Source: CAZKUN01 sp964555935
Lineage (GTDB): Bacteria > Armatimonadota > Zipacnadia > Zipacnadales > VGFC01
NCBI GenBank assembly: GCA_964555935.1
Contig: CAZKUN010000070.1
Span: forward strand, 1-37,994
Length of the DNA: 37,994 nucleotides
Reading direction: 5' to 3'
Position 1 is the first letter of the stretch. Each line of letters opens with the position of its first letter. The notes beneath the pieces are model-generated. The model saw nothing but the letters and a program-made list of their open reading frames with translations. It was not told the origin of the DNA and did not search any database. Positions 6,653 through 16,900 of the stretch are shown here, in pieces. The position numbers and the translations under genes are program-made.

Positions 6653-8509
6653 TCAATCAGCAGCGGCGGGTCTGAATGCGCTGAAGGCCTTGTAGCCCTG
6701 GAAGCGGACGACGGCGATCTTGGCCACCCATCCGATGAGGACTGAGAGCCAGTAACGGTCGATCGGCCAGCCCAGCCACGCGACGAACCCCAGCGGATGC
6801 CACGGCCACCAGAGGAAGCGCTGGCGCATGGCGACGAGAAAGAACGTCGTGCCCCCACCAAGCGCGATCGCGCCCCAGTTCCCGAGCGTCATCTCCTGCG
6901 GGCTCTGAAGCTGGCGCGCGAGCTTGTTGGTGGTGTTGAGCGATGAGCCGCTCGGCCACCAGCCGAGCTTGGGCACGCTGTAGTGATAGATCGTCCAGAT
7001 CGACGAGACGTGGCTGCACAGGATCGCCACCACGATCGCGCCATACATCGCCCAGAACATCTTCTTACGGTCGATGCCGGCGATGCTCCCCAGCTTGAAC
7101 CCCATGAAGGCGTATGGCATGTTCATCGTGGCGGTCGCGCGGATCTCGGACCAGCTCGTCATGGTCATCACCGTGACGTTTTGCGCGCCGAGGGTCTTGA
7201 TGCCCACGATATCGAAGATGACATCGTTCAGCCGGAACGGGCTGGAGTAGAGGAACATCCCCGCCTCGCAGATCACCCGCGATACGACCAGGCTGACCAT
7301 GATGAACGAGACGTACATGACCAGCCCCCACGTGGCCGACATGCCGAGCCGCGAGCACCAGTAGACGATGAAGATCATGCCCAGCACGAATCCGGGCGCC
7401 GCGACCCGATGGACCGGGTCCTCCGCCTCCCCCCTGCCCAGCGCGGCGGCGATGCCCAGCTTCAGGACGCGCGCCAAATACTTGCGCGCTGACCACAGCA
7501 ACGCCCCCGCCAGCATCGCGTAGCCGCCGACGGTCTGGAATGCGAAGAAGTCGTAGTGGTTCATCTGCAGCCCGACGGCTTCGCGGGAGAACGTCTCGAC
7601 TAGCCTCAGCCAATAGCTGAACCAGAGGCTGAATCCGACCTCGGCGCTGAGGAGGTAGGCGATGCCGATCATCTCGGGGTAGATGTGCAGCGGGAGGTTG
7701 TTGAAGACTCGCATGGGGCCCTCGGCGAAGATCACGCCACCTCGCTGCTGCATGTCGATGTTGGGGACGCTGGGCACGTAAGTGGAGATGCCCTTCATCA
7801 CATACAGGAGCGTCGTGAGGGCGAAGCAAGTCCAGAGCAACCGGTTCTTCAGCGCCGGCGCGATGGTCTTACTGTCCGCGCTCACCAATTCGGCCGGAAC
7901 CGTGGTGAGCGGGTAGAGGACCTTCTCTTGATCTTCCCAGCGGTGGGCCATCAGAGCGGAGAAACATAGCACGACCCAGTACAGCGCGAACCAGAACGGC
8001 GTCCACATGAGAAGCGGCACGACCCATTTGCCGTAGGGCACCGAGGCGCCCGGCGGGACGCCCTCAAAGGCCCAGCGGATGATCGGATCAGCGCGCTCCG
8101 TGGATGGCACGAGACTGGGGTTCAGATCATCGAGATACAGATCGGGTGGCGCGATGTCGGGAGTGGTGTAGTAGACCATCCCGAGTTGGTTCAGGTAGAC
8201 GTGCTGGGAGAACTCCTGTCCAGGGATGGCCGCCATCGCCAGGAGCATTCCGAATATGAGCAGGGCGCTCTTGCGTGGGATGCCGCGGCGCTTCAGGAAG
8301 CGGCGCAGCACGGCCGTGATGAGGATGAGCAACAGCAGCACTGTCACGGCGCCGCGCGGGAGGTAACCGGTACCGATGATCTCATACCGCAGCAGAACTG
8401 AGAAGCATCCCGCGATGGTGAACGCCGCGACAATGACAAGCCCGAGAATCAATGAACGGCCTCCGCTAGACGGCACTCGTTGCGGGGCCGTGGCCAAATC
8501 TGAACTCAT
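6653..8509 (-). CDS. Multi-spanning membrane protein, DUF6785/DUF6784-like
   Basis: This 618-residue protein has roughly a dozen hydrophobic segments, beginning at residues 18-40 and continuing to the C-terminus. Its overall look, with GQEFSQHVYLNQLG after the third segment and several Trp/Tyr-rich loops, matches the large uncharacterised permease-like family annotated DUF6785/DUF6784 in Planctomycetota and Armatimonadota, which I regard as distantly similar to oligopeptide (OPT) transporters. That assignment is from memory of the family. The ATG at 8509 is chosen because the longer frame to 8593 would run into the repeat at 8584-8653; no good Shine-Dalgarno is seen. It is the last gene of a minus-strand run with a DUF6599 protein and a putative glycoside hydrolase, which hints at uptake of a carbohydrate or peptide product. 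Confidence 0.65.
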   Translation of the reverse strand: MSSDLATAPQRVPSSGGRSLILGLVIVAAFTIAGCFSVLLRYEIIGTGYLPRGAVTVLLLLILITAVLRRFLKRRGIPRKSALLIFGMLLAMAAIPGQEFSQHVYLNQLGMVYYTTPDIAPPDLYLDDLNPSLVPSTERADPIIRWAFEGVPPGASVPYGKWVVPLLMWTPFWFALYWVVLCFSALMAHRWEDQEKVLYPLTTVPAELVSADSKTIAPALKNRLLWTCFALTTLLYVMKGISTYVPSVPNIDMQQRGGVIFAEGPMRVFNNLPLHIYPEMIGIAYLLSAEVGFSLWFSYWLRLVETFSREAVGLQMNHYDFFAFQTVGGYAMLAGALLWSARKYLARVLKLGIAAALGRGEAEDPVHRVAAPGFVLGMIFIVYWCSRLGMSATWGLVMYVSFIMVSLVVSRVICEAGMFLYSSPFRLNDVIFDIVGIKTLGAQNVTVMTMTSWSEIRATATMNMPYAFMGFKLGSIAGIDRKKMFWAMYGAIVVAILCSHVSSIWTIYHYSVPKLGWWPSGSSLNTTNKLARQLQSPQEMTLGNWGAIALGGGTTFFLVAMRQRFLWWPWHPLGFVAWLGWPIDRYWLSVLIGWVAKIAVVRFQGYKAFSAFRPAAAD

Positions 8510-8583
8510 ATCAGGGAGACTATTCTCTGCTGAATGGCGTGGGCCTGCCCGGAGTGTCCGGGCGAGCCTGCGTGAGGCTAGCG

Positions 8584-8653
8584 CTGGTTCCAAGACCCCA
8601 ACGACTGGATTTGTCGGATCTGGAGATCCGACCTACGGGAGTATTGGGACCAC
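8584..8653. repeat. REP-like nested hairpin, copy 2
   Basis: The inner palindrome GTCGGATCT (8613-8621) / AGATCCGAC (8624-8632) plus CTACG (8633-8637) is identical to copy 1. The outer arms have changed: GGTTCCAAGAC near 8585 faces a segment ending GGGACC at 8651, and the pairing is kept with at least one G-T pair. Retained pairing despite base change suggests the folded form matters. It lies between the permease and DUF6599 genes. Confidence 0.7.
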
Positions 8654-8655
8654 TT

Positions 8656-9558
8656 CTAGTCAGTGTCGGCTAGACCTGCCATCAACGCGTCGACCAACTC
8701 GACACCGGAATCGGCGCCAGGCACTCGGAGCACGCCGCAGACCACGTTGTCCTTGCGGCAGACGAGGCTTGGGCCGTAGAAGGGGTGCTCGGTGAGGCGC
8801 CCTCTCCCCGTCGCGAGGCTGAGGCTCTCCCCCACTTCGCCGCGTTTGCGCATGAAGCGCAGCAACTGGTAGTAGGCCTCGCGCGCTTCTTGGGGCGAGT
8901 CTTTTGCAGCAAACCAGAGCTTGCTCGTCTTCTCGCCGCCGATGTCGTAATCCGCTGTGAAACCAGCGCCAAGGAAGTCGTGGGCCAGGAGATCAGACCC
9001 CTCGTAGCGTTCGGAGTTCACGACGATGTTGGACTGCGGGACCGCGGCGAGTATGGCTGGGCGCCTCGCGCTGCCCTTGAGTGATTTCGCAAGCGCGGTT
9101 GCGATCTGTCGCTCGGCAGCGGCCACTTCGTCGTTCGCGCGCGAGCCGTTGAGCTTCACGTAGTAGTTGCCGCGGTAGAACCGACACGCCGGCCCGGCGA
9201 AGTAGCCCTCGGCCCCCAGCTTCTCGAAGTCCAGCGTCGGCATGCGCTCATTGCTGTAGATCCCGAAGGCATCGAGATGGTTGCCGAACTCGTAGACCTC
9301 GACGAGAATCTCGACCTTTGGGTCCTCAACCAGCCGGACGGGCTCAACCGTGAGGAGGCGGAAGTCGAAGCGCGTGTAGCCGGGCGCGGCCCCGTTGATG
9401 TGCTCGTAGAGGGTCTCGCCATCGAAGGTCTTCGGCTCCGCGGCGATCTCCCAGCCGTCCGGCACTGACGATGCCGCGACGAATCCCGGCGCCGCGAGTC
9501 CGGCGGATGCGGCGATCACGAGTGCGAGCAGTGCTATGGTGATGCGTGGTAACGTCAT
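8656..9558 (-). CDS. Secreted DUF6599-family protein
   Basis: The 300-residue product begins with a clear Sec signal peptide (residues 1-24, MTLPR then a hydrophobic run ending LAAPG). The mature part reads DGWEIAAEPKTFDGETLYEHINGAAPGY, the opening I associate with DUF6599, a family of unknown function in environmental bacteria; it continues with a repeat of FYRGNYYVKL and VVCGVLRV strands. The ATG at 9558 follows GGAG by 8 bases; an earlier open stretch to 10038 overlaps the neighbouring gene and lacks a signal. It starts 47 bases after the upstream glycoside hydrolase gene, so co-transcription is likely. No catalytic motif is recognised. Confidence 0.7.
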   Translation of the reverse strand: MTLPRITIALLALVIAASAGLAAPGFVAASSVPDGWEIAAEPKTFDGETLYEHINGAAPGYTRFDFRLLTVEPVRLVEDPKVEILVEVYEFGNHLDAFGIYSNERMPTLDFEKLGAEGYFAGPACRFYRGNYYVKLNGSRANDEVAAAERQIATALAKSLKGSARRPAILAAVPQSNIVVNSERYEGSDLLAHDFLGAGFTADYDIGGEKTSKLWFAAKDSPQEAREAYYQLLRFMRKRGEVGESLSLATGRGRLTEHPFYGPSLVCRKDNVVCGVLRVPGADSGVELVDALMAGLADTD

Positions 9559-9605
9559 TGCTGTTGCTCCGATCATTGGCGTGCGAGAATCTCGTGCCCG
9601 GGTCG

Positions 9606-11585
9606 CTACGATCCGACGGCTCCATCGATGTGCAGACAAAGGTAATCGGCGATGTCGTGGACCGCGATATGCAGCTCGTCCCGGCGCAGTTCCCACGATA
9701 CGTCCGTGCCATCGAGCGCGCGAACATTGGCCGCGTACAGCGTCTGGGGAATGGCGATCTCGACGCGCTCGCAGACGGGCGGCTCGTGCACTCCCGAAAC
9801 GGGGCGGTTGACGATGTGCGCCGTCGCTCCGCCGGGCGTCCGGTGGAGCTGAACAAGTCCATTTCTCGGCGCCCGGATGCGAACCCTCTCGCCGCCAAGC
9901 CAGCGCACGAGGTGACCGATGAGTTGCTCCGCCTCCGGGAACGCGCCATCGGGGGAAGCTGTCAACACGTCGGCGAGCGTCGTTCCCATGTACGCGGCCT
10001 TGCCGCCACCGTGCAGTCGCCAGGTGATTCCGGGGCATGGCTCAGCGTCTGTGAGTTCCCCGAATGGATGCAGCGCGGGGAGGGCCTCGGCGATGACCTG
10101 CGCGCCAGTGGCCCGCACGCGTTCGTGCGCCCCGGCGGCGATAACGAGGCCACCGAGGTCAGTCAGCGGCGTCGACGCCACGCGAAGATAGCCTGATTCA
10201 CTCGGGTCGCCTATTCGGTTGACGCCTAGCATCGAGGATGCGACGAAATCGTCGAGCGGCTCGCCGGCTTCCCCGCAAGTCCCGGCACGACCGATGAACA
10301 GAACCGAGCCGCCCCGTCGGACGAAGGCGTCGATCGCGGACAGGCTCATGGACCCGATGTGAGGCGTTCCGGGCACGATGAGCAGGCGGTACTGGGAGAG
10401 ATCGCCACTCGATAGCTGACGATCCAGCACGAGGTCCCACAACACGTGCTCTCGGGTGAGCGTATCGCACCAAGCGCGGAGCGTGTCGGTGCAGCCGCCG
10501 CCGACGTGGGAACTGAGCACGCCGACCCGCGCGAAGGAGCCCTCGATCGTCAGACGATCACGTTCGCCGTCAAACTGAGCCAGTAGCTCGCCGAGAGCCG
10601 GCAGAGCTGACTGATCCTCCAGCGCGGTGGTAGTGATCGGCCAAACGCAGGGGCGGCAACCCGCGGCGAGAACAGATGCAGCATTGGTCAGTAGTTCATG
10701 CGGAGGACAAGCCAGGCGTCCAAACGGAAGCCGAGCGTGCTCAACCCAACACCAGCCTTGGTGTCCCATCGCCCGGTGGTGCGCGCCGATCATGTCTGTT
10801 TCGCTGAGAGAGTGACCGTACCAGCGCGCGGCCACTTCGCTCTGCACCCCGTCCATCCAGTCAGCGGTCGCCTCCGGTCGCCAGCCGATGGCGTGGGCCC
10901 GCTCATCGCTCCAGTGGCACCCGCTGAAGACGACCTGGCAGTCGCCACGGTATTGCTTGGCCGCCATGCCAAGCTGCCAGGCGAGGCGCTCAGTTCTCTC
11001 GAGCCGCCACTTGGCATACCGAGCCTGTTCGGGCGATCCGGGGACGATCTCCGCGATGTCGATGCCCGTGTCGCCGAGTAGCGTTCCGCGACATCCCGGG
11101 CAAGCGCACCCGTTCAGCAGAGCAAAGTTGTCGAAGCACAGACAGTCCGGGCCATACTTCGCGGTGAACTCGCGGACGAGTTCGGTCAGATAGAGAAGGT
11201 AGTCCGTGTTGACGCACAGCGCCGCCGCGCCACCCCATGAGTGCGGTTGGCCATCCGGACCGATCTGTCGCCACTCCGGGCGGGCCTCAGCCACGGTTGG
11301 GTTGGATGCCACGTTGATGGCGTAGGCGATCTGGAGCCGGTGTCGATGGGCCGAGGCAGCGAACTCCGCGACGTAGTCTCGGCCCCTCTCGTATGTCGGG
11401 GCGAGGGGGGCGATCTCCGACTGGAAATAGGTATACCCTTGGGCGCAATGCACCGTTAGGCGGATGGCGTTGCCCCCACCGGCGCGCACATGTTTGCAGG
11501 TTGACTCCGGCGCCAACTCGCCCCGATCGAGGTCATACATCGAGGGGTCGACGTCGAAGAGCACCAGGCCGGACTCATCCCACAC
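9606..11585 (-). CDS. Putative glycoside hydrolase, TIM barrel plus trimerisation-like domain
   Basis: The 659-residue protein has no signal peptide. Residues 1-330 look like a (beta/alpha)8 barrel of the hypothetical glycosyl hydrolase type (GHL6-like), with LCFDNF at 149-154 at the end of a strand and a nearby cysteine cluster (C160, C162, C165). Residues about 345-540 resemble the flavodoxin-like trimerisation domain of family 42 beta-galactosidases (strand LLIVPG, then an RRGGSVLFIG strand). The C-terminus is beta-rich. The start is GTG at 11585, preceded by GGAGGAAC. The substrate is unknown; intracellular hydrolysis of an imported oligosaccharide would suit the permease downstream. The fold assignment is by motif impression only. 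Confidence 0.6.
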   Translation of the reverse strand: MWDESGLVLFDVDPSMYDLDRGELAPESTCKHVRAGGGNAIRLTVHCAQGYTYFQSEIAPLAPTYERGRDYVAEFAASAHRHRLQIAYAINVASNPTVAEARPEWRQIGPDGQPHSWGGAAALCVNTDYLLYLTELVREFTAKYGPDCLCFDNFALLNGCACPGCRGTLLGDTGIDIAEIVPGSPEQARYAKWRLERTERLAWQLGMAAKQYRGDCQVVFSGCHWSDERAHAIGWRPEATADWMDGVQSEVAARWYGHSLSETDMIGAHHRAMGHQGWCWVEHARLPFGRLACPPHELLTNAASVLAAGCRPCVWPITTTALEDQSALPALGELLAQFDGERDRLTIEGSFARVGVLSSHVGGGCTDTLRAWCDTLTREHVLWDLVLDRQLSSGDLSQYRLLIVPGTPHIGSMSLSAIDAFVRRGGSVLFIGRAGTCGEAGEPLDDFVASSMLGVNRIGDPSESGYLRVASTPLTDLGGLVIAAGAHERVRATGAQVIAEALPALHPFGELTDAEPCPGITWRLHGGGKAAYMGTTLADVLTASPDGAFPEAEQLIGHLVRWLGGERVRIRAPRNGLVQLHRTPGGATAHIVNRPVSGVHEPPVCERVEIAIPQTLYAANVRALDGTDVSWELRRDELHIAVHDIADYLCLHIDGAVGS

Positions 11586-11606
11586 GATGCTGTTCCTCCA
11601 ACGCGG

Positions 11607-12140
11607 TCACTCTTGCGATTCCGGCGCCGGCTCCGCGTCCAGCTCCAGCGGGTACGCCGGCGTTCCGTAGGGGATCGGCATGACGACCGTTTCGGCTCGG
11701 CTCATGGATGCGATCAGCCAACGGTCGCCCTTCCGGCGGACGGTGAATGTCTGAACGTCATTCGCGCCACGATCCGCGTAGACCAGTTCGACCCGCAACT
11801 CCGCGTCACGCGAATCGGCGCGGAGTTGCGAGACGGCAACACCCTTGACATCATTGCCAAGATCCTCAATCTGCGCGGCGAATGCCGCCTCACCCATGTC
11901 GCGCGCGGAGGCCTCCACCGACTCGCGAAGCTTCGTGTCGAAGCACGCCAAGTAGCCCTCCGTGTCGCCCTTCTTTGCCAACTGGAAGAGGTCGCGCACG
12001 ACGCCGCCCGGTTTGAGTTCGCCGCCGGTTGAATCAATGGACGCGTGGCGGCCGCCTCCCCCATCGCGCGCGGCGAGGAAGACGACGACGGCGATGATGG
12101 CGACGACGGTTACGAGGGCGGCAATATGTTCGCGCTTCAT
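11607..12140 (-). CDS. Small membrane-anchored protein of the SPFH operon
   Basis: The 177-residue protein has one N-terminal membrane segment (residues 8-24) and an exported or periplasmic domain. The domain starts with a helix typical of NTF2-like/DUF4878 folds (VVRDLFQLAKKGDTEGYLAC) and ends with strands around RRKGDRWLIASM. No lipobox is seen. Its ATG at 12140 overlaps the stop of the preceding HflK-like gene (ATGA), so it is translationally coupled to the SPFH genes and probably belongs to the same complex. A glycine run (RDGGGGRH) links the anchor to the domain. Function unknown. Confidence 0.65.
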   Translation of the reverse strand: MKREHIAALVTVVAIIAVVVFLAARDGGGGRHASIDSTGGELKPGGVVRDLFQLAKKGDTEGYLACFDTKLRESVEASARDMGEAAFAAQIEDLGNDVKGVAVSQLRADSRDAELRVELVYADRGANDVQTFTVRRKGDRWLIASMSRAETVVMPIPYGTPAYPLELDAEPAPESQE

Positions 12141-13081
12141 GGTTCGTTCCGGACGATGCTGAGGTCAATCGCGCCGCTCTCGCCCTCGTCGGCAAGCACC
12201 ACGCGCATCTTCGGGAGCAGGCGCTCCATGGTCTCGATGTAGATTCGAGCTGATGTGACTTCCTTCGCGCGCGCATACTCGTGGCGGAGATCGTTGAAGT
12301 AGCTGGCGTCGCCCTGCGCCTCGTTCACCACCTTGAGCTTGTAGCCTTCGGCGCCTGAGATCAGCCGGGCAGCTTCCCCGTTCGCTTGCGGGATGACCTC
12401 GGCCGCATAGGCGTCGGCTTCGTTCATGAAGCGGTGGTAGTCTTCGCGGGCGCTGGCGACATCCTGGAAATCGCGCGCGACTTCCATCGGCGGTTCGACG
12501 CTCGGGATCGTCACTGATATCACGGTGACCCCGGACTCCAGTCGGTCCAGCACTACCTGGGTCTGCTCGGTGACCTTGATGGCTATCGCGGCTTTCTCGT
12601 GGGCCAGGACGTCATCGACCTCAACGCCTGCCAGGACGTTCGTCAGCGCGCGCTGAGCAGCGACCTGCACGAGCTTGCGCGGGTCCTGGCTGTGGAAGAG
12701 AAAGCGCACCGGCTCGGCGGCTGACACGGAGTACTGCACGACCATCTGGACCTGGACGACGTTTTCGTCGCCCGAGAGGAATCTCGAGAGCGAGGGCGAG
12801 GGAGTCGTGCCGACTGTCTGGTCCGCGGCCGTCGCCCCTACGATGACGCGACGCGGCTCGTCCATCCGGACGCGGGTGCGGCGGTCGATGGGCCACGGGA
12901 AGCAGCAGTGCAGACCGGAGGCCACTGGCGCTTTGAGCGCGCGCCCCAGCCGCCGGATCACGACGTGCTCGTTCGTGCGGACCGCGTAGATGCCGGTCAG
13001 CAACCAGGCGACCCCGCCTATGATGACGCCGGTCCGCAAGTGGCGTCGGCGTCTTTGAGTTGTTTCGGGTACCTCTGCCAT
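12137..13081 (-). CDS. HflK-like SPFH/Band 7 protein (second HflK)
   Basis: The 314-residue product has a basic N-terminus, one membrane segment (about 18-35) and an SPFH domain with VRTNEHVVIRRLG, the usual HflK opening. GLHCCFPWPIDR replaces the common GLHxxxPxP line, and SGDENVVQVQMVVQYSV follows. An Ala/Glu-rich helical region occupies residues 215-290. HflK and HflC form a membrane cage around FtsH and regulate its proteolysis; by homology this would be a third SPFH subunit. The gene overlaps hflC by one base (TGATG) and the next gene by four. It is shorter than classical HflK (about 400) because the Gly-rich N-terminus is absent. Confidence 0.8.
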   Translation of the reverse strand: MAEVPETTQRRRRHLRTGVIIGGVAWLLTGIYAVRTNEHVVIRRLGRALKAPVASGLHCCFPWPIDRRTRVRMDEPRRVIVGATAADQTVGTTPSPSLSRFLSGDENVVQVQMVVQYSVSAAEPVRFLFHSQDPRKLVQVAAQRALTNVLAGVEVDDVLAHEKAAIAIKVTEQTQVVLDRLESGVTVISVTIPSVEPPMEVARDFQDVASAREDYHRFMNEADAYAAEVIPQANGEAARLISGAEGYKLKVVNEAQGDASYFNDLRHEYARAKEVTSARIYIETMERLLPKMRVVLADEGESGAIDLSIVRNEP

Positions 13082-13974
13082 CAGTTGCTCCCGACGCCCG
13101 CGCGGCCTTCGGTCAAGAGTCTCAACAACTCGGAATCCGCGGAGAGCACGACCGTCGTGTCTTTGCCGAACATCGTCTCGTATGCCTGAAGCGTCCGCAC
13201 CATCTTGTAGAAACCGGGGTCGGCGGAGTGGGCCGCGGCATAGGTGCGAGTCGCTTCGGCCTCGCCCTCACCCTTGGTCGTCTCAGCAAGTCGGTAGGCT
13301 TCCGACAGGATGCGGTCGCGCTCCTTGTCAGCCTCGGCCCTGATCCGCTCCGCCTCTTCCTGCCCCTCGGCGCGGTACTTCTTTGCCATCCGCTGCCGTT
13401 CGGCGCGCATGCGGGCGTACACGCTTTCGAGGTTCTGCTCCGGGAAGACGAGACGCTTGATGCCAACGTCGAGGATCTCGATGCCGAAGTTCGCCAGGGC
13501 GGCCTTCGCGCAACGTTGCGTGACGTTCTGGGTGACCTCCTCAAGCATCAGCTCATCCGGATCGATGGCGATGACATTGGAGAGATCCAGCTTGCCCAGT
13601 TCGGCGTTCATCTCAGACCGGACCAAGTCGAGCAGTCGCTGCTTGGCCATCGTCTCATCGGCCTGGACGGTCTGGATGAAGCGCTTGGGCTCGGCGACCC
13701 GCCAGCAGACGTAGTTGTCGACTTGGAGCACCTTCTTGTCGCGCGTGTTGGCGGGCGCCGGTCCGGGATCGTACGCGCGCAGGCGAGCATCGATGCGCAC
13801 CGTGTTGTCCCAAGGCGCCTTGAGGTACAGCCCAGGCGTCATGATCTCGTGAACGGGCGCGCCGAACCGAGTGATGACGGCGTATTCGGTCTCGTCGACA
13901 ACGAAGAACAGCCTGGCGATCGCCACGGCGACCACCACTGCGAGGCCGAGTCTTATCCATTTGCTTCTGCTCAT
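13081..13974 (-). CDS. hflC: HflC-like SPFH/Band 7 protein
   Basis: HflC pairs with HflK in a membrane assembly that restrains or guides the FtsH protease. The 297 residues contain an N-terminal membrane segment (8-25), VVDETEYAVITRFG, then APWDNTVRIDARLRAYDP and DNYVCWRV, all in HflC order. A long charged helix follows (RMRAERQRMAKKYRAEGQEE, about 190-209), with the family's C-terminal segment around FGKDTTVVLSADSELLRLL. Its ATG overlaps the stop of the upstream ATPase-HflK fusion gene (ATGA), so the three SPFH proteins are made in a coupled series. No ftsH is visible in the window. Confidence 0.88.
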   Translation of the reverse strand: MSRSKWIRLGLAVVVAVAIARLFFVVDETEYAVITRFGAPVHEIMTPGLYLKAPWDNTVRIDARLRAYDPGPAPANTRDKKVLQVDNYVCWRVAEPKRFIQTVQADETMAKQRLLDLVRSEMNAELGKLDLSNVIAIDPDELMLEEVTQNVTQRCAKAALANFGIEILDVGIKRLVFPEQNLESVYARMRAERQRMAKKYRAEGQEEAERIRAEADKERDRILSEAYRLAETTKGEGEAEATRTYAAAHSADPGFYKMVRTLQAYETMFGKDTTVVLSADSELLRLLTEGRAGVGSN

Positions 13975-16900
13975 TGCGCAGCATCCTCCGCGGTCTCCGT
14001 CGAAGGTTGGTTGCTATCTTCTTGTCCGGCCGGCGGAGCCGTCGGTGGCGGCTCTTGCTCAATCTCGTCATCTGAGAAGACGGGGTACGTGGGCTCGGGG
14101 ATGGGCGGCGCTCCGCCCTTCATGCGCAGTCCGTCGGAATCGATGAGCCACATTTGGCGGCGGCCCTGTCCGCCGCCGATGATGAGTTTGCGCTTGCCGG
14201 TCAGCGCCTTCTCCACGGCGTCGAGGTGCATGCGGATCTCGGTCGCTTGAGGCGAGGCGCGATGGGCTCGCTCAACCAGGCTGAAACGCGCTGCGTCACC
14301 CGCCGCTCTGTCCTTGCGGGTCCGGGCAGTGGCATCCGCCCTGAGCTTCATCGCCGACGCTCGTCCGCGGGCGCGCGGCAACTGCTCTTTCTGGTAAGCT
14401 TCCGCCTGGTTGATGGAGGTCCGCTTCTCTTCCATCGCGCTGGCGACTTCGCGGAAGGCGGGCACGACCTGGATCGGAGGATGGACGTCAAGCAGTCGAG
14501 CTTCCTGCACGGCCAGTCCGCTCTCGTATTCGGTAAACAGCGCCTGCGCTTCGGACGCGATCTCGTCCTCGATCAGCCGGCGCTGAACCGTCAGCAACTC
14601 GTCGGCCGTCTTGGTGGCGATCACGCGGCGTGCGGCCTGCTCAGCCACCGCCTGAGCCAGGAGAGCCTCGTCGCGGATATGGAACAGGTATGCGCGCGCG
14701 TCTGAGACGCGATACTGAAGCGACACGTTCACGTCGAGCAGGTTCTCATCACCGGTGATCCTGAGCGATCCATCCGCGATGCGCTCATACGCGCCGGATT
14801 CGTGGGCGTTCTCCCACTCATAGCCGCCGGCTACCTCGCCCCCTGGCAGAGGCCGGAACCCAACGGTCACGACGCGCGTGAGGGCGGGCTTGAGCTTGGT
14901 AACTCTATCGACAGGCCACGGGATGCGGTAATGGAGACCGGGCTGGCGGCTCTCGCCAAGGGTCGCGCCCAGCCTCCGGACGATTGCGATCTCATCAGGC
15001 CCGACGGTGTACACGCCCGATAGCACGTAGCACGCAATCAGCGCGATTGACCCGCGAGACAGCAACCACGCGCGCCGTTTGCGAGCGATCTCCCAGATGC
15101 GGCCCCACTGGATGTCATCGAGCCAGTGTTGGAAGCCATGCGTAATGCCTCCGAGACGCTCGGTCACTCGCGCAACTCGTCCTCGCTCCTCCAGCTTCCC
15201 CGCCGCCAGCAGCCGCAGAGAGTTGAGCACCACGAGGAGCGACGCGATCTGGTGGTAGACGGCCGCCCCCATCGGCCCGAGGGTGCCGCGCGCGCTTAGG
15301 AAGACGCCGATGCCATTGAACAGCAAGGCGAACCAGATGACGTTCGTCGTGATCGTCGACATGGTCCGGCGGCTGAACTGGATGAGGGCCGGAATTCGGC
15401 GCAGGTCCGCGGTCGTCAGGATGACATCGGCCGCGTCGGCGGTGATATCCGTGGCGACGTCGCCCATCGCTATGCCGACCGACGCAGTAGCCAGAGCCGG
15501 CGCGTCGTTGACGCCATCGCCGACGGCGACCACCGTCTTGCCTTCGGCCTGTGCGGCGGCCACGATGTCGGCCTTGTCTTGGGGGAGCAGGTCCGCGCGA
15601 TGAGCCGCGATGCCCGTCGCCTCACGAATCGTTCGGGCCGCGCGATCGTGGTCGCCGGTGATGAGCAGCGTGCCCTCGATGCCCGCCTGGTCTAGATCGT
15701 GAATGGCCTCGCGGGCCTCGTCGCGGGGCGGGTCTTCAGCGGCCACGAACCCGGTGACCCGCTCAGCCACGGCGCAGAACGCAAGCATGGCACCGCGATG
15801 GAGATACTCCTCGGCCGCCTCGCGAGCTTCCGCAATGCCCTCAAATCCCAACTCATCAAGGAGCGCCAACTTCCCAACGGCAACGCGCTTCCCACTGACC
15901 GTCCCCGAGACACCGGCGCCGGGGTGAACGGTGAACTCGGCGGCGGGCGTTGTCTCCACATTCTCTGCTTCGGCGCGTGCGACGATTAGCCGGCCGAGGG
16001 CATGCTCGGACTGCTCCTCGATCGACGCAGCGTGACGGATTACGTCCGCGACTGTTGCCTCTCCCACGGCCTCGACCGCGACGACGCGCGGTCTGCCCCG
16101 CGTGATCGTGCCGGTCTTGTCAAACGCGACAACGTCGGCCGATGCGAGGGCTTCGACATGCGCGCCGCCTCTGACGAGCACGCCATCGCGGGCGAGACGG
16201 CCGATGGCTGCCACGATGGCCGTGGGGGTCGCCAGCACGAGAGCGCAGGGACACGCGACCACGAGAACCGCTACCGCGCGGATGGGTTCCTTGGTGATGA
16301 TGTAGGTCGCCGCCGCCGCGATAAATACGATCGGCACAAACCACGTGGCCCACCGGTCCGCGCGGTGCTGGACGGCCCCCTTTTGCTCGCGCGCGTCCTG
16401 GACGAGCTGAGCGATCCGGGCGATTGTCGTGTTCTCGCCGACTCGCGTCGCCCTGACCTCGAGCGCGCCGGAGTCGTTTAGCGTGCCGGCGTGGACCTCA
16501 TCACCGGGGGCCTTCGTAGTGGGAAGCGGCTCGCCGGTTATCGTGGCTTCGTTGACCGCCGATCGCCCGCTGATGACCTCCCCGTCAACGCCAACGCGCT
16601 CGCCGGGCCTGATGATGACCGTGTCGCCGATCTCGACCTGGCCGACGGGAATCTCCGCCTCGGTATCGGCTCGTCGGACGCGCGCGACCTCTGGAGCTAG
16701 CTCGATGATACGCTTGATCGAGCGTTCCGTGCGATCGACGGCCAACTCCTCGAGGGCGCCACCCACCAGCATGATGAGGATGACTTCAGCGGCCGCGAAG
16801 TTCTCGCCGATGACGAGCGCCGCGATTGCCGCGATGGCCACGGCGAGGTCGGCCGAGACGCGGAACTGCAGCAGGCCCTTGATCGCCTCGCGGAATATCG

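Noticed and set aside
13060..14250. A 396-codon plus-strand frame antisense to hflC and the fusion tail
   Set aside because: The opposite strand carries clear SPFH motifs and overlapping starts; this frame has low-complexity GC-driven composition and no family resemblance.
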